Source of the DNA: Rosistilla carotiformis
Lineage (GTDB): Bacteria; Planctomycetota; Planctomycetia; Pirellulales; Pirellulaceae
Length of the DNA stretch: 64,000 bases
Direction: 5' to 3'
Assembly (NCBI RefSeq): GCF_007753095.1
Contig: NZ_CP036348.1
Location: 2,914,001-2,978,000, forward strand
Of this stretch, positions 53,201-61,570 are shown piece after piece (positions within the stretch are counted from its first letter, which is position 1; every line of letters starts with the position of its first letter). Below the pieces are notes generated by a model, which worked only from the letters and a program-made list of their open reading frames with translations, ran no database searches and had not been told where the DNA came from. The translations under genes and the position numbers were made by a program.

Positions 53201-54975
53201 CCGGGCTCGTCTCGCACGGCGAGGATGCGCAGGATCACAACCTGCCCAATCTGATCTGGTACGGGATCGAACCGTTGGTGCCACACGATACGACGCGGGC
53301 GCTGGCGTTGGCGAAGGAGACGCGGATTCCGAAGGTTCGGCAGTTCATCTATCGCCGCGCTGCTGCGGATGTCGATAGCATCGGTCCGCTGTTGGCTGAG
53401 CTGGGAAAAACGGACGACAAGGCGATGCAGGGGACGATCCTGAACGAAGTCGTTGCGGCGATCAAGTCGCAGGGACGGCTGAAGATGCCCGCCGGTTGGC
53501 CCGCTGTCTACGCAAAGTTGTCGGCGAGCGAAGACGCCAAGATTCGAGAGCAATCGCAATTGATCACCGTCAAGTTTGGCGACGTCTCGATCTTCCCAGT
53601 GCTCCGCGAAATCGCTGCGAATCCAAAAGCTTCGCTGCCACAGCGAACGAGCGCGTTGGACGCTTTGCTGACGGGAAAAGATCAGGCGTTGGTGCCGACG
53701 CTTGTCGGTTTGCTGGACGATCAAACGCTGCGAGGCAAAGCGATTCGCGGGCTGGCGCGGTACAGCGATGACACGATCGCTGACGAACTGTTGCAACGCT
53801 ATCCCGCCTTGGATTCCGATTTGCGGAGCGACGCAGTGGCGACGTTGGCTGCTCGAACCGCTTGGGCGGATCGTTTGATCGACGCCGTCGCCGCGGGGAA
53901 GGTCGATCGACAAGAGCTTTCGGCAGCGACGATCCATCAGATCCAATTGCTCGGCGACGCCAAGCTGTTGGAAAAAGTCCAGCAGACCTGGGGGACGATC
54001 CGGTCGATGTCGGCTGATAAGAAGCAGCACATCGCGGCTTGGAAACAGCGGCTGACGCCGGAGGTTTTAAGCAAAGCGGATCGCTCGCATGGACGACTGG
54101 TCTATGACAATACGTGCGGCAAATGCCATCGATTGTTCGGATCGGGAGGCCAGATCGGTCCTGACATCACCGGCAGCAATCGAGCCGACTTGGACTACAC
54201 GCTGTTAAATATCTTGGATCCCAATGCCTTGGTCGGCCGCGATTATCAAACCACGATGGTCGTGACCTTGGACGGGCGAGTGATCAACGGGCTGCTGAAA
54301 GAAGAGAACGAAAGCGCGATCGTGTTGCAGACCGCCAACGAACGCTTGGTGATCGACCGCGATGATATCGACACGCGTCAGTTGGCTGAAACATCGATGA
54401 TGCCCGAGGGGCAGTTGGATCAGATGAAGCCGGACGAAGCCCGCGATCTGATCGCTTATCTGGCCAGTGCCACTCAAGTTCCTCTGCCCGGTGAAGGGCC
54501 GTTTCTGGATGAGAAGACGGGCCGTGTTGCGGGTGCGATGGAAGGGGAATCGCTGCGTGTGATCGAGAAGTCGGCGGGGACCACGCGTGGCCAGCAAATG
54601 GGGGCATTTAAGGCGGATCGTTGGAGCGGCAACGATCACTTGTGGTGGACTGGTGCGAAACCGGGGGATACGCTGACGCTGAACCTGCCGGTGGAAAAAG
54701 CGGGAGAATACGACGTGTTTGTCGCGATGACCAAGGCCCGCGACTATGCGATCGTCGACTTTGCGATCAACGGGGTCGCGGTGCCCGGAAAGCACGATCT
54801 CTATCACGGGGCCGAGGTGATTTCGACCGGCCCGGTTTCCCTGGGTAGACACCGTTTGAATCAGGGGGACAATACGTTGCAGGTGTCGATTGTGGGATCA
54901 CATCCCGACGCGGTGAAAGGTTTTATGTTCGGATTAGATTATGTCTATCTGAGCGACAAAGAGATTTCGGAATAG
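50263..54975 (+). CDS. Giant secreted PVC-type haem/dehydrogenase protein
   Basis: 1570 residues with a signal peptide (MNRFLFGLLWLTFHVAVLQS). Order: FG-GAP/VCBS-like repeats to about 400 (GDFNRDGIADVASGPFWYEG, DLNGDGSREIV, DVDGDGRMDLLEKS, DVNGDGLKDIVTGK; Asp-rich loops that bind calcium); a PVC membrane-bound-dehydrogenase propeller (about 435-830, RLWIAEAHTYPV...); HEAT-like helical repeats (about 840-1250); a cytochrome c domain with C1285-G-K-C1288-H1289 and a later methionine; and a C-terminal carbohydrate-binding-like beta-sandwich (about 1420-1565). Such proteins are a hallmark of planctomycetes and related phyla. They probably oxidise sugars and pass electrons to the haem; no substrate is proven. 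A second member starts at 63.04 kb. Confidence 0.92.
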   Translation: MNRFLFGLLWLTFHVAVLQSADPTTVVRWKTHQLSTQFFSEGATVGDFNRDGIADVASGPFWYEGPDFKAPHRFYAQDAFDPHGYSNNFFAYTDDFNKDGWDDILIFGFPGKDASWFENPKGQDRFWPRHKVLDVVENESPTFADLNGDGSREIVCSSGGFFGYAEVNRDDPTAPWKFHKISDQSAGGRFTHGLGVGDVDGDGRMDLLEKSGWWKQPSSLDGDPVWKKHSFEFAPGRGSAQMFAYDVDGDGDQDVITALDAHGYGLVWYEQLDKAADGTASPKFEKHTIVGSKASDSPFGVLFSQLHAIDLVDVNGDGLKDIVTGKRWWAHGPRGDAAPNDPAVLYWFELTRPGGGDGDVVWVPHPIDDASGVGTDVRVADLNGDDAVDVIVGNKLGTFVSLQQRQATDAATQARQQPRPLSMNARSASDGLPTNEGLSPADAAAAMTVPEGFRVQLAAGEPMVHQPIAMTFDARGRLWIAEAHTYPVRAAEGEGKDKIIILEDIDGDGVFDKRKVFAEGLNLVSGLEVGFGGVWVGAAPYLMFIPDRDGDDKPDSEPQILLDGFGYQDTHETLNAFIWGPDGWLYGCHGVFTHSKVGKPGTPEDQRTPMNCAVWRYHPTRHEFDIFARGTSNPWGVDFNEHGQAMITACVIPHMFHMIQGGRYQRQGGQHFNPYVYDDIKTIADHAHYAGNIRDHAWWGRDAAADQTDTNAAGGGHAHCGAMIYLADNWPAQYRGSIFMANIHGNRINNDILRRNGSGYIASHGADVLFANDRWFRAINMKYGPDGSVYMIDWYDKNACHRRDTEVWDRTNGRVYRVAFGGTDLPRPTFHDASLLELATAHRSTNEHHVRTSRRLLQERFAADPGLASSPEGAKAIGLLREQAFGSDSVEDRLRAIWTLHAVQQLTEADTIALLDERGHRSEYLRGWAIQLALEDLEVSDSLLQRFSEMARSEQSALVRLYLASALQRLPLQQRWEIAAGLVSHGEDAQDHNLPNLIWYGIEPLVPHDTTRALALAKETRIPKVRQFIYRRAAADVDSIGPLLAELGKTDDKAMQGTILNEVVAAIKSQGRLKMPAGWPAVYAKLSASEDAKIREQSQLITVKFGDVSIFPVLREIAANPKASLPQRTSALDALLTGKDQALVPTLVGLLDDQTLRGKAIRGLARYSDDTIADELLQRYPALDSDLRSDAVATLAARTAWADRLIDAVAAGKVDRQELSAATIHQIQLLGDAKLLEKVQQTWGTIRSMSADKKQHIAAWKQRLTPEVLSKADRSHGRLVYDNTCGKCHRLFGSGGQIGPDITGSNRADLDYTLLNILDPNALVGRDYQTTMVVTLDGRVINGLLKEENESAIVLQTANERLVIDRDDIDTRQLAETSMMPEGQLDQMKPDEARDLIAYLASATQVPLPGEGPFLDEKTGRVAGAMEGESLRVIEKSAGTTRGQQMGAFKADRWSGNDHLWWTGAKPGDTLTLNLPVEKAGEYDVFVAMTKARDYAIVDFAINGVAVPGKHDLYHGAEVISTGPVSLGRHRLNQGDNTLQVSIVGSHPDAVKGFMFGLDYVYLSDKEISE

Positions 54976-54993
54976 TCCGCGCGGAGAACTCGC

Positions 54994-55716
54994 TTGACGC
55001 CATCGGTTTTGAATCGCCCCGCCAACCAAGTCGATCACAATCAAGCGGCTTGGATTCGCAAGCTCGAAGCCCGCGCGTCGGCTCGCTATGCCTGGCACTA
55101 CGAACCGATCGTGGCGGCGGGCAAGCGCCGACGCTTTGCGTCGGCGACTTCTCCCGATGCGCTCTTGGTTGCCGCGACGAAGCGTCAGGAAGCGGGAGAA
55201 CAGGGAGTCGAGGAACCGTTTTGGGCAACGGTTTGGCAGGCCGCAGTGGGCCTCGATTGGTTCATCGAAACGCTCGATCTGCCCGGCCGCCAGGTCCTTG
55301 AACTGGGAGCCGGAACGGGCCGCGCTGGCCTGGCGGCGGCGCTCCGCGGTGCGGAGGTGACGATCACCGACGGCATGACCGACCCGCTGCTGCTGGCTCA
55401 GCTGTCGACGTCGGATCTGCCCAATTGTCAGGTTCGCCGCTTGCGGTGGGGCGAGGAGCAAATCGATCGCAAATTTTCGGTAATCCTCGGATCCGATGTG
55501 ACTTACAACCGCCAGTTCTGGGCGGAGTTGGAAGTTGCGATGCGGCAACATCTGGAGCCCGGCGGAGTGATCCTGTTTTCGGATCCCTGCCGATTGATTG
55601 CCAATGAGTTTCGCGACTGGATCGGGCCGCGCGGCTGGTCGTACAGCGAGAGCCACGTGCCACATTGCCAAGATGCGCACCGCAGCATCCGCATCATGCA
55701 GCTGCGCCTAGCCTAA
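54994..55716 (+). CDS. Class I methyltransferase, METTL/nicotinamide-methyltransferase-like
   Basis: 240 residues from a TTG with GGAG seven bases upstream. SAM motif I is VLELGAGTGRAGLAAALRGA (about 101-120), preceded by PFWATVWQAAVGLDWFI, a block typical of the lysine/nicotinamide methyltransferase family (METTL-like, Pfam Methyltransf_16). VILGSDVTYN corresponds to the family D-x-x-Y motif near the active site. These enzymes mainly methylate protein lysines. The target is unknown. It follows the giant haem protein by 18 bases, so they may be co-transcribed. Convergent with the aminotransferase. Confidence 0.85.
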   Translation: MTPSVLNRPANQVDHNQAAWIRKLEARASARYAWHYEPIVAAGKRRRFASATSPDALLVAATKRQEAGEQGVEEPFWATVWQAAVGLDWFIETLDLPGRQVLELGAGTGRAGLAAALRGAEVTITDGMTDPLLLAQLSTSDLPNCQVRRLRWGEEQIDRKFSVILGSDVTYNRQFWAELEVAMRQHLEPGGVILFSDPCRLIANEFRDWIGPRGWSYSESHVPHCQDAHRSIRIMQLRLA

Positions 55717-55794
55717 CGACGCACCGACCGTGACGCGCTGGAGTCAAGGCTTCAGCCGACCGATTCGCGCAGGGCGTTACCCGAACTCGTTTAA

Positions 55795-56060
55795 CCGCAA
55801 CACCGTTCAACGAAGCGTAGTGGACGAGGTTACGAGTCCATTTGCATCCGACCAATTCGCTGGGACTCGTAACCTCGTCCACTACATCTCTCCGCAAATT
55901 CTTTCGACGGTCCGCTGCTCCTTCGTTAACCGCAATACCGCTCAACGAAGCGTAGTGGACGAGGTTACGAGTCCATTTGCATCCGACCAATTCGCTGGGA
56001 CTCGTAACCTCGTCCACGACATCCCTCCGCAAATTCTTTCGACGGTCCGAGGCTCCTTCG
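55795..56060. repeat. Tandem pair of GTAG-type hairpin repeats, copies 2 and 3
   Basis: Two units of 135 bases. Hairpin 2: arms 55817-55839 and 55863-55885, 23 perfect pairs, 23-base loop. Hairpin 3: arms 55952-55974 and 55998-56020, one mismatch. The units also share 'aaccgcaacaccgttcaacg' upstream and 'ctccgcaaattctttcgacg' downstream. The whole array fills the space between the convergent methyltransferase and aminotransferase genes. Arms match the copy at 11035-11103. Confidence 0.92.
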
Positions 56061-56082
56061 TTAAACGATTGGGATCGTACTT

Positions 56083-57258
56083 TCATGGCAGCAGCTTCGG
56101 CAGCAGATCGGCTAGGCGATCGATCTGATCGACGTCGTTGTAGGCTTGCAATGAAACACGCATCAGCCGCGTGTCGGGTTTTGGGCCGGGGTAGATCGGG
56201 AATTCGAAGCCGTGTTGATCGTGGAGGATCTTTTGCAGCGGAGCGTCCGAGACCGGCAGCGGCAGCGCAACCAGGCTGCCGAGCATCGAATCGGGAGCCG
56301 GCGGGGCGATCTCCAGTGCCTCACACAATCGATCGCGCGACTGCAACGCCAAGCGATGGTTTGACTGCATCAGTTCCGTCAGCCCGCCGGGATACAAAGA
56401 GTCGAGGAAGTCGATCGCGGCGGGAACCGCCAGCAACGGCGAGGGATCGAACGTGCCGGTCCAATCGAATTCGCTGGTGAAACGCGAGCGTCCGTCGATC
56501 GCGCGGTTGGCGGCATGGCTGATCACCGTCGGCCGCACCTGTGCCTGCTGTTCTGGCGCGACCCACAAAAATCCGGAGGTCTTTGGCCCGCAGAGCCATT
56601 TGTGGTGGTTGGCGGTGTAATAGTCGACGCCGAGTCGCGGCAGATCGATTTCGACCATTCCCGGTGCGTGAGCGCCGTCAACCAGAACGCGCACGCCGCG
56701 CTGCCGGGCGACGTCGGCGATCGCTTCGATCGGGAAGACCAAGCCGGTCGGACTGGTGACATGATCGACCAACAGCAAGCGCGTTGCGTCGTTGATCGTC
56801 CGCTCGATCGCGTCGACCACTTCGTCGGGACTTGCGATGGGGAACGGGATCTCCGCCACTCGCACCTCCGCGCCGGATCGCTCGGCGGCGTAGCGTACCG
56901 CGTTGCTGCAAGCGTTGTAGCCGTGATCGGTCACGACGACGGTGTCGCCCGGTTTCAAGGGGAACGATTGCACGACCGCGTTGACGCCGTCGGTGGCGTT
57001 GCGGACCCAGGCGATGTCGCGTGCGTCAGCATTCACAAGCTGTGCGATTACTTCACGAACACGATCCAGCTCGGGCAGCAGCTCGCGTTCGGGAGCCAGG
57101 AATTCGATCGGATCGCGTTCCATCGCGTCGCGGAATCGGCGTTGGGCATCCAGGACCACGGTCGGTGTTGCACCAAAAGAACCGTGATTGAGGAAGTCGA
57201 TCGCGGGATTCAGCCGCCAATGTTCGCGGCGATCTTTGGAGGCAGCTGTATCGTTCAT
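56083..57258 (-). CDS. Class V aminotransferase (isopenicillin-N-epimerase/CefD-like)
   Basis: 391 residues, AGGA before the ATG. PLP enzyme of fold type I: FLNHGSFGATP at the start, VRNATDGVNAVVQSF (cofactor phosphate), LLLVDHVTSPTGLV, Asp194 in LVDGAHAPG, and Lys220 in YYTANHHKWLCGPK that would carry PLP. The C-terminal domain is normal. Relatives include isopenicillin N epimerases, cysteine desulfurases and ergothioneine lyase EgtE. EgtE is a loose possibility because egtB lies 4 kb away, but the sequence does not separate these options. Monocistronic, divergent from the enolase-superfamily gene. Confidence 0.88.
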   Translation of the reverse strand: MNDTAASKDRREHWRLNPAIDFLNHGSFGATPTVVLDAQRRFRDAMERDPIEFLAPERELLPELDRVREVIAQLVNADARDIAWVRNATDGVNAVVQSFPLKPGDTVVVTDHGYNACSNAVRYAAERSGAEVRVAEIPFPIASPDEVVDAIERTINDATRLLLVDHVTSPTGLVFPIEAIADVARQRGVRVLVDGAHAPGMVEIDLPRLGVDYYTANHHKWLCGPKTSGFLWVAPEQQAQVRPTVISHAANRAIDGRSRFTSEFDWTGTFDPSPLLAVPAAIDFLDSLYPGGLTELMQSNHRLALQSRDRLCEALEIAPPAPDSMLGSLVALPLPVSDAPLQKILHDQHGFEFPIYPGPKPDTRLMRVSLQAYNDVDQIDRLADLLPKLLP

Positions 57259-57528
57259 CGTATTCCTTTTTGAATCGGTCCGAATCCAAGATCAAGTGGC
57301 GAACATACTAGCACGAAGCGCAAACGAGTGATTGCATCTTCAACACTCGATTGCGCTTCGTGCTGGTATGCTTCATCACCACCATTGGCTCCATTGTGTG
57401 TCGCACAATCACGACCCAAAACTTCGTTGAAGGTTCGGACGTGGAGTTCTGCATCGGGTATCGTGATGGCCTGTAAGGATCGCCTAGAAACTGGCTTTGA
57501 ACATCGAAAACGGAAAGGAACACTGCCG

Positions 57529-58632
57529 ATGAAAATCACCCGGATCACTGCCCACCGCGTCGAACTTCCTTTGATCGAAGGGGCTTATCATTGGTCGGGT
57601 GGCAAATCGGTCAACGTTTTCGACAGCACGATCGTCGCCGTCGAAACCGCCGAGGGCCTGGTTGGGTACGGTGAAGTCTGTCCGCTGGGACCGTTCTACT
57701 TGCCGGCGTATGCCGAAGGGGTGCGGGCCGGATTGCGCGAACTGGGGCCGCATTTGATCGGACTCGACCCGCGCGAACTGGGCGTCCTGAATCAACACAT
57801 GGATGCGGCGCTCAAAGGGCATCCGTATGTGAAGTCGGGGATCGATATCGCGTGTTGGGATCTGTTGGGGAAAGCCAGTGGGCTGCCGGTCTGCATGTTG
57901 ATGGGAGGCAGGTTTGGGGAGAGCGTGCGACTGTATCGCGCGATCTCGCAGATCGCTCCTGACGCGATGGCCGAAAACGTCGCCAGCTATCGCGACCAGG
58001 GCTACACGCGTTTTCAATTGAAGGTTGGGGGCGACCCCGACACCGATATCCAGCGGATCCGCGCGGCGCGGGATGTCTTGCGTCCGTCGGATCGTTTGGT
58101 CGCCGACGCCAACACCGGGTGGACGCAGCACGAAGCGCAACGCGTCGTCCGCGCGGTCGCCGACCTGGACGTCTACATCGAACAGCCCTGCCAGACTTAC
58201 GAAGAGTGTCTGGCGGTGCGACGTAACACGACGCATCCGTTTATCCTGGACGAAAACATCGACGGGTTGGAGATGTTGTTCCGCGCCAAAGCCGATTTGG
58301 CGATGGACGTCGTCAACTTGAAGATCAGCAAGCTTGGCGGACTGACCAAAGCCCGGCAGGCCCGCGACGTCTGCGCTTCGATGGGGATCGCGATGACGAT
58401 CGAAGACAGCTGGGGGGGCGACATCACGACCGCCGCGATCGCCCATCTGGCGCACAGCACTCCCGAACCGCTGCGTTTCACCAGCACCGACTTCAACAGC
58501 TACGTCACCGTCTGCAACGCCGACGGGGCGCCGCAACGGGAGCATGGATTCATGAAAGCGAGCGACAAGGCCGGTTTGGGGATAACGCCAAAGTTCGACG
58601 TCATCGGGCCGGTTGTTGTTGAAATTCGATGA
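57529..58632 (+). CDS. Enolase-superfamily enzyme (mandelate racemase/muconate lactonizing type)
   Basis: 367 residues from the ATG at 57529 with AAAGGA upstream; the open frame begins earlier but not in protein-like sequence. N-terminal capping domain ([20 protein letters not shown]) then a TIM barrel. Catalytic-face residues: K in [12 protein letters not shown] in [10 protein letters not shown] in YIEQPCQ, D in FILDENIDG, and K in [10 protein letters not shown]. This arrangement with two lysines on opposite faces fits racemase/epimerase activity, as in hydroxyproline betaine 2-epimerases, cis-3-hydroxyproline dehydratases and dipeptide epimerases. I can not choose between them. No partner catabolic genes are adjacent. 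Confidence 0.9.
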   Translation: MKITRITAHRVELPLIEGAYHWSGGKSVNVFDSTIVAVETAEGLVGYGEVCPLGPFYLPAYAEGVRAGLRELGPHLIGLDPRELGVLNQHMDAALKGHPYVKSGIDIACWDLLGKASGLPVCMLMGGRFGESVRLYRAISQIAPDAMAENVASYRDQGYTRFQLKVGGDPDTDIQRIRAARDVLRPSDRLVADANTGWTQHEAQRVVRAVADLDVYIEQPCQTYEECLAVRRNTTHPFILDENIDGLEMLFRAKADLAMDVVNLKISKLGGLTKARQARDVCASMGIAMTIEDSWGGDITTAAIAHLAHSTPEPLRFTSTDFNSYVTVCNADGAPQREHGFMKASDKAGLGITPKFDVIGPVVVEIR

Positions 58633-58810
58633 TTTTGCGGCTATTCACATCGGGCGGTGGCCGGCGTCAACGCACAGGCCAAGGATCGGTGTGCAACGAC
58701 TGTTCCGATTATTCCACCACATCCCACCCGGCCGGAATGCCACGATTTTGCGGACGCGGCCCGTCGATGAAATCTTGCGAGGCGAACCGGGAGGGTGCGC
58801 CGTAGGGCGG

Positions 58811-59704
58811 ATGAGCGAAATGACAAAGGAATCGAAGTTGAAAAAATTATTGCAACATGTTGGCGTGGCTGTTGGGCTGGTCTGTGGCGTTACGGCGTCG
58901 GCGGAACAGGCGGTTGTTACCAGTGTGTATGAAGAGGCGATGATCGCGGATCAAGAGCCGGTTCAATTGGTCGGATACGAATCGGTTGGCGCGATCGGCA
59001 GCCAGTTGCAGAAGTTCCGACCGCGTGGCGTCTTTTCCGTCGGGGCGGAACTGCCTTTGCTGTCGACCTATGCCAATCATGGCTTAAACGCATCGTCCAG
59101 TACTTGGAGCGACGGCTACGATACAGAAGCTGCCCTGCGAGTCACCGCGGCTTATCAAACGACAGGAATCATGGGGTTCCGTGGCCGCTTCTTCGATTTT
59201 GGTGCGTCGTCCAACGGCGATCCAAACACCACGTTCGACGTGCAAACCTACGATCTCGAAGCGACCACCGACCTCAAGCTGGGTGAGTGGAAGATTCAAG
59301 GATTTGGCGGCCTCCGCTGGGGTTCGATCGATTTTTCGAAGTCCCGCTGGGGCGGATTTGAAAACCATGAATTCGACGGCTTCGGATTCACGCTGGGGGC
59401 CGATGTGCGACGGCATGTTGCTCATGGATTCTCGTTGGTCGCAGGATTCCGCCAAAGCATGCTCTACGGTGAAACGGTAAGCAACGTTGGCAACCGACTC
59501 GATAACGTCGTTGTCCCGGTCACGGAGCTACGCCTTGGTGCCGAATACGCGCACGTCTTTGCATGTGGCAATAAAGTGATCGCCGGTGTCGGCTACGAAC
59601 ATCAGCAATTCAGCAGCCTCAGCAGTTTGGCTGGAACGATCGATCCCGAAGATGTCGATCTCGCCTTGGCTGGCCCCGTCTTCTCGCTGACTTGGCAACG
59701 TTAA
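58811..59704 (+). CDS. Outer-membrane beta-barrel-like protein
   Basis: 297 residues from the ATG at 58811 (another ATG three codons later is possible). A signal peptide (KLLQHVGVAVGLVCGVTASA) precedes about 70 polar residues, then alternating amphipathic strands: VFSVGAELPLLSTYANHG, AALRVTAAYQTTGIMGFRG, FDVQTYDLEATTDLKLGEWK, FGFTLGADVRRHVAHGFSLV, LRLGAEYAHVF, KVIAGVGYEHQQF. The last residue pair is tryptophan-glutamine-arginine rather than the classical terminal phenylalanine. A pore or receptor role is possible; no family is named with certainty. Confidence 0.8.
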   Translation: MSEMTKESKLKKLLQHVGVAVGLVCGVTASAEQAVVTSVYEEAMIADQEPVQLVGYESVGAIGSQLQKFRPRGVFSVGAELPLLSTYANHGLNASSSTWSDGYDTEAALRVTAAYQTTGIMGFRGRFFDFGASSNGDPNTTFDVQTYDLEATTDLKLGEWKIQGFGGLRWGSIDFSKSRWGGFENHEFDGFGFTLGADVRRHVAHGFSLVAGFRQSMLYGETVSNVGNRLDNVVVPVTELRLGAEYAHVFACGNKVIAGVGYEHQQFSSLSSLAGTIDPEDVDLALAGPVFSLTWQR

Positions 59705-59745
59705 GCCGCCGCCTCTCCCCAGTGGATCGGCTTCATTTTGCAACC

Positions 59746-59782
59746 ACACGCTTCCCGCCGATATCATTGGCGGGGAGCGTGT
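59746..59782. terminator. Bidirectional hairpin between convergent genes
   Basis: Fourteen-pair stem with one G-U pair (ACACGCTTCCCGCC / GGCGGGGAGCGTGT) and a nine-base loop, 42 bases after the barrel-like gene and 23 bases before the stop of the ceramidase-like gene. No T tract. Confidence 0.6.
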
Positions 59783-59804
59783 CTGGAGTAGGACTGCAAA
59801 ACGC

Positions 59805-61211
59805 TTAGACGCGAGACAACATGCTCGCGATTCCGCCACTCAAGATCGAATCCATGTCCGCTGCGCAATGGGCGACGCTGACGGCATAACCACCCTGCGG
59901 ATACGCATCGGCGGTGGGAATGTACCACGGACCGCCATCGGAATAGGCGGCGCAAGCGACGAAACGATTGGGCGCCGCAGCTTGGGCTCGCAGTTGATAT
60001 TCGATAAAACTCTCCGACGGCAGATGGACCAACGAGACATCGTTGATATGCATGCAACTGAGCGTGATCGGGACCATCTCCTTGATCCGGCGGATCCAAG
60101 CGACGGTATACGAGGGGCGGTTGCGATGGACAACGGGCTGCGTCTTGTCGCTGATCTGTCGCATCAGCGCCTCTTCATCGAAGGCCGGATTGATCGGCGG
60201 CAGGATGTCTTCGGTCTCCCAGCGAATCGATTCGATCGCCTGGGGAACCAATGTCTCTTCGGCGGCGACGATCCCATCGAGAATCCGCTGGGTTAAGACA
60301 GGACGCATTTCTTTGGAGCCATCGTTGTATTTGCCCGCTCCGATGTTGCCGCCGCACCCGTTGAAGTACATGTGGGTGCAGTCGGGTTCTTGTTTCTGCA
60401 TCTGCTTCCGCGCCAGCCCGCAGAAGTCGGCGCTGACCCGTCCGTCGCCGTAGTAGCTCATCGGATGGCAGGCGTAATAATGACACGCCGCCAGCTTTTT
60501 GTCGCCGTTGTAAAACGCGACCGTCTTGAGCATCGGATCGATCAGCCCTTCGGGGAACGCATGATGCTGTGGCGATCGCGAACTGCTTCCACGCTGCGAG
60601 ATCACCTTGCCGTCGAGGCCGATCAGTCGGCGATTCCCCGCCACCTTGTCGACCTTCGCTTGGCCGTGGGCGACGTGCGTGACGGGCGTTGTCTGTTTGA
60701 TCGCTTTGCCAACCGCCTCGCGACCGGCGTCCAAGCAGCTGAGGAAGAAGTCGCGCTCGACGATATGCGGCAGGTCGCCTTGGGCGAGCACGATCTCTTC
60801 TGAGTCCAGACATGCAAAGGGGGCATTGTGTTGGTGCACGCAGTGAACCGCGACGCGATCGATCGTCGTTCCGGCAGCTTCAGCCAAAGCTTGCCGCCAT
60901 TGGATGTGCGCCGAGTTCAGCAACCCCGTCCAATCGACGACACAGACGACGATCGGCTTGCCCGCACCCAACAACACATACCCGATCGCCTCCAACGGAT
61001 CGTCGACTCCAACGACCGGCTTGATCCACCCGCCGCACAGCGAATGTCCCATCGGCGGCGTGACGTCGAAACGGAAGGTCCCCAGGTGAAGGTTGCCCGC
61101 CGATTCCGCGGCTAGTGCGGGGAGCGGGGCGAGGCTGCTAGCGAGTGTTGCTGCGGCGGTTGCCGAAATGAAACCACGACGGTTGAGTTCTTGAGGAAAT
61201 AGATTTTTCAT
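59805..61211 (-). CDS. Tat-exported neutral-ceramidase-like protein
   Basis: 468 residues. A Tat-type leader (LNRRGFISATAAATLASSLA) with twin arginines near the start. The mature part opens LGTFRFDVTPPMGHSLCGG, as in neutral/alkaline non-lysosomal ceramidases, followed by AVHCVHQHNAP with metal-type histidines, LAACHYYACHPMSYYGDG and YFNGCGGNIGAG. Planctomycetes and Bacteroidetes have many such proteins that lack the C-terminal domain of true ceramidases; they may hydrolyse other amides. Function is inferred from family only. Divergent from egtB across 359 bases. Confidence 0.82.
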   Translation of the reverse strand: MKNLFPQELNRRGFISATAAATLASSLAPLPALAAESAGNLHLGTFRFDVTPPMGHSLCGGWIKPVVGVDDPLEAIGYVLLGAGKPIVVCVVDWTGLLNSAHIQWRQALAEAAGTTIDRVAVHCVHQHNAPFACLDSEEIVLAQGDLPHIVERDFFLSCLDAGREAVGKAIKQTTPVTHVAHGQAKVDKVAGNRRLIGLDGKVISQRGSSSRSPQHHAFPEGLIDPMLKTVAFYNGDKKLAACHYYACHPMSYYGDGRVSADFCGLARKQMQKQEPDCTHMYFNGCGGNIGAGKYNDGSKEMRPVLTQRILDGIVAAEETLVPQAIESIRWETEDILPPINPAFDEEALMRQISDKTQPVVHRNRPSYTVAWIRRIKEMVPITLSCMHINDVSLVHLPSESFIEYQLRAQAAAPNRFVACAAYSDGGPWYIPTADAYPQGGYAVSVAHCAADMDSILSGGIASMLSRV

Positions 61212-61570
61212 GGTGGCGAGATTCAGGCAGGGAAAGGAGGAAGAAGGAGAGAGTTGGAGGGAGCATTATTATAAACGAGTCGAAACCCAAAATGTTGGTT
61301 GCGGAACGATCGGCAGGAAGGGATCTGGAGACGATGCGATTCCCGATCCCGACACTCGCGACAAACCGTTGGGGCACCGGAGTCTCGAGGGCCCTAGTCG
61401 TCGCATTGCGGCGATGGGATCTCCCTAAGTGTCGCAAGGCGAGGGTGCTCGTTGAGTTAGAATCGGCGGGTGGTTGTTGGGGCGCGCGGTCGCTGCGAAG
61501 CTAAGATGGGGAACTGCAAAGTCACCGCAGCGGTCGGACCGAAGAAATTTTTTAGATGGGCGGATTGAAC
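61212..61570. other. Divergent intergenic region between the ceramidase-like gene and egtB
   Basis: No convincing gene. It should carry both promoters. An ATG at 61556, in frame with egtB, is in poor ribosome-site context. No palindromic operator seen. Confidence 0.35.

Noticed and set aside
51172-54030. A 952-codon open frame on the minus strand, antisense to the giant haem protein
   Set aside because: The opposite strand encodes an evident multi-domain protein with signal peptide and a haem site; the antisense frame is open because of GC-rich codon use and has no recognisable domain or ribosome site.
56083-57258. EgtE (ergothioneine sulfoxide lyase) as the name for the class V aminotransferase
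   Set aside because: Proximity to egtB is only loose (over 4 kb, other genes between, opposite strand) and the sequence fits the general CefD/epimerase group equally well.
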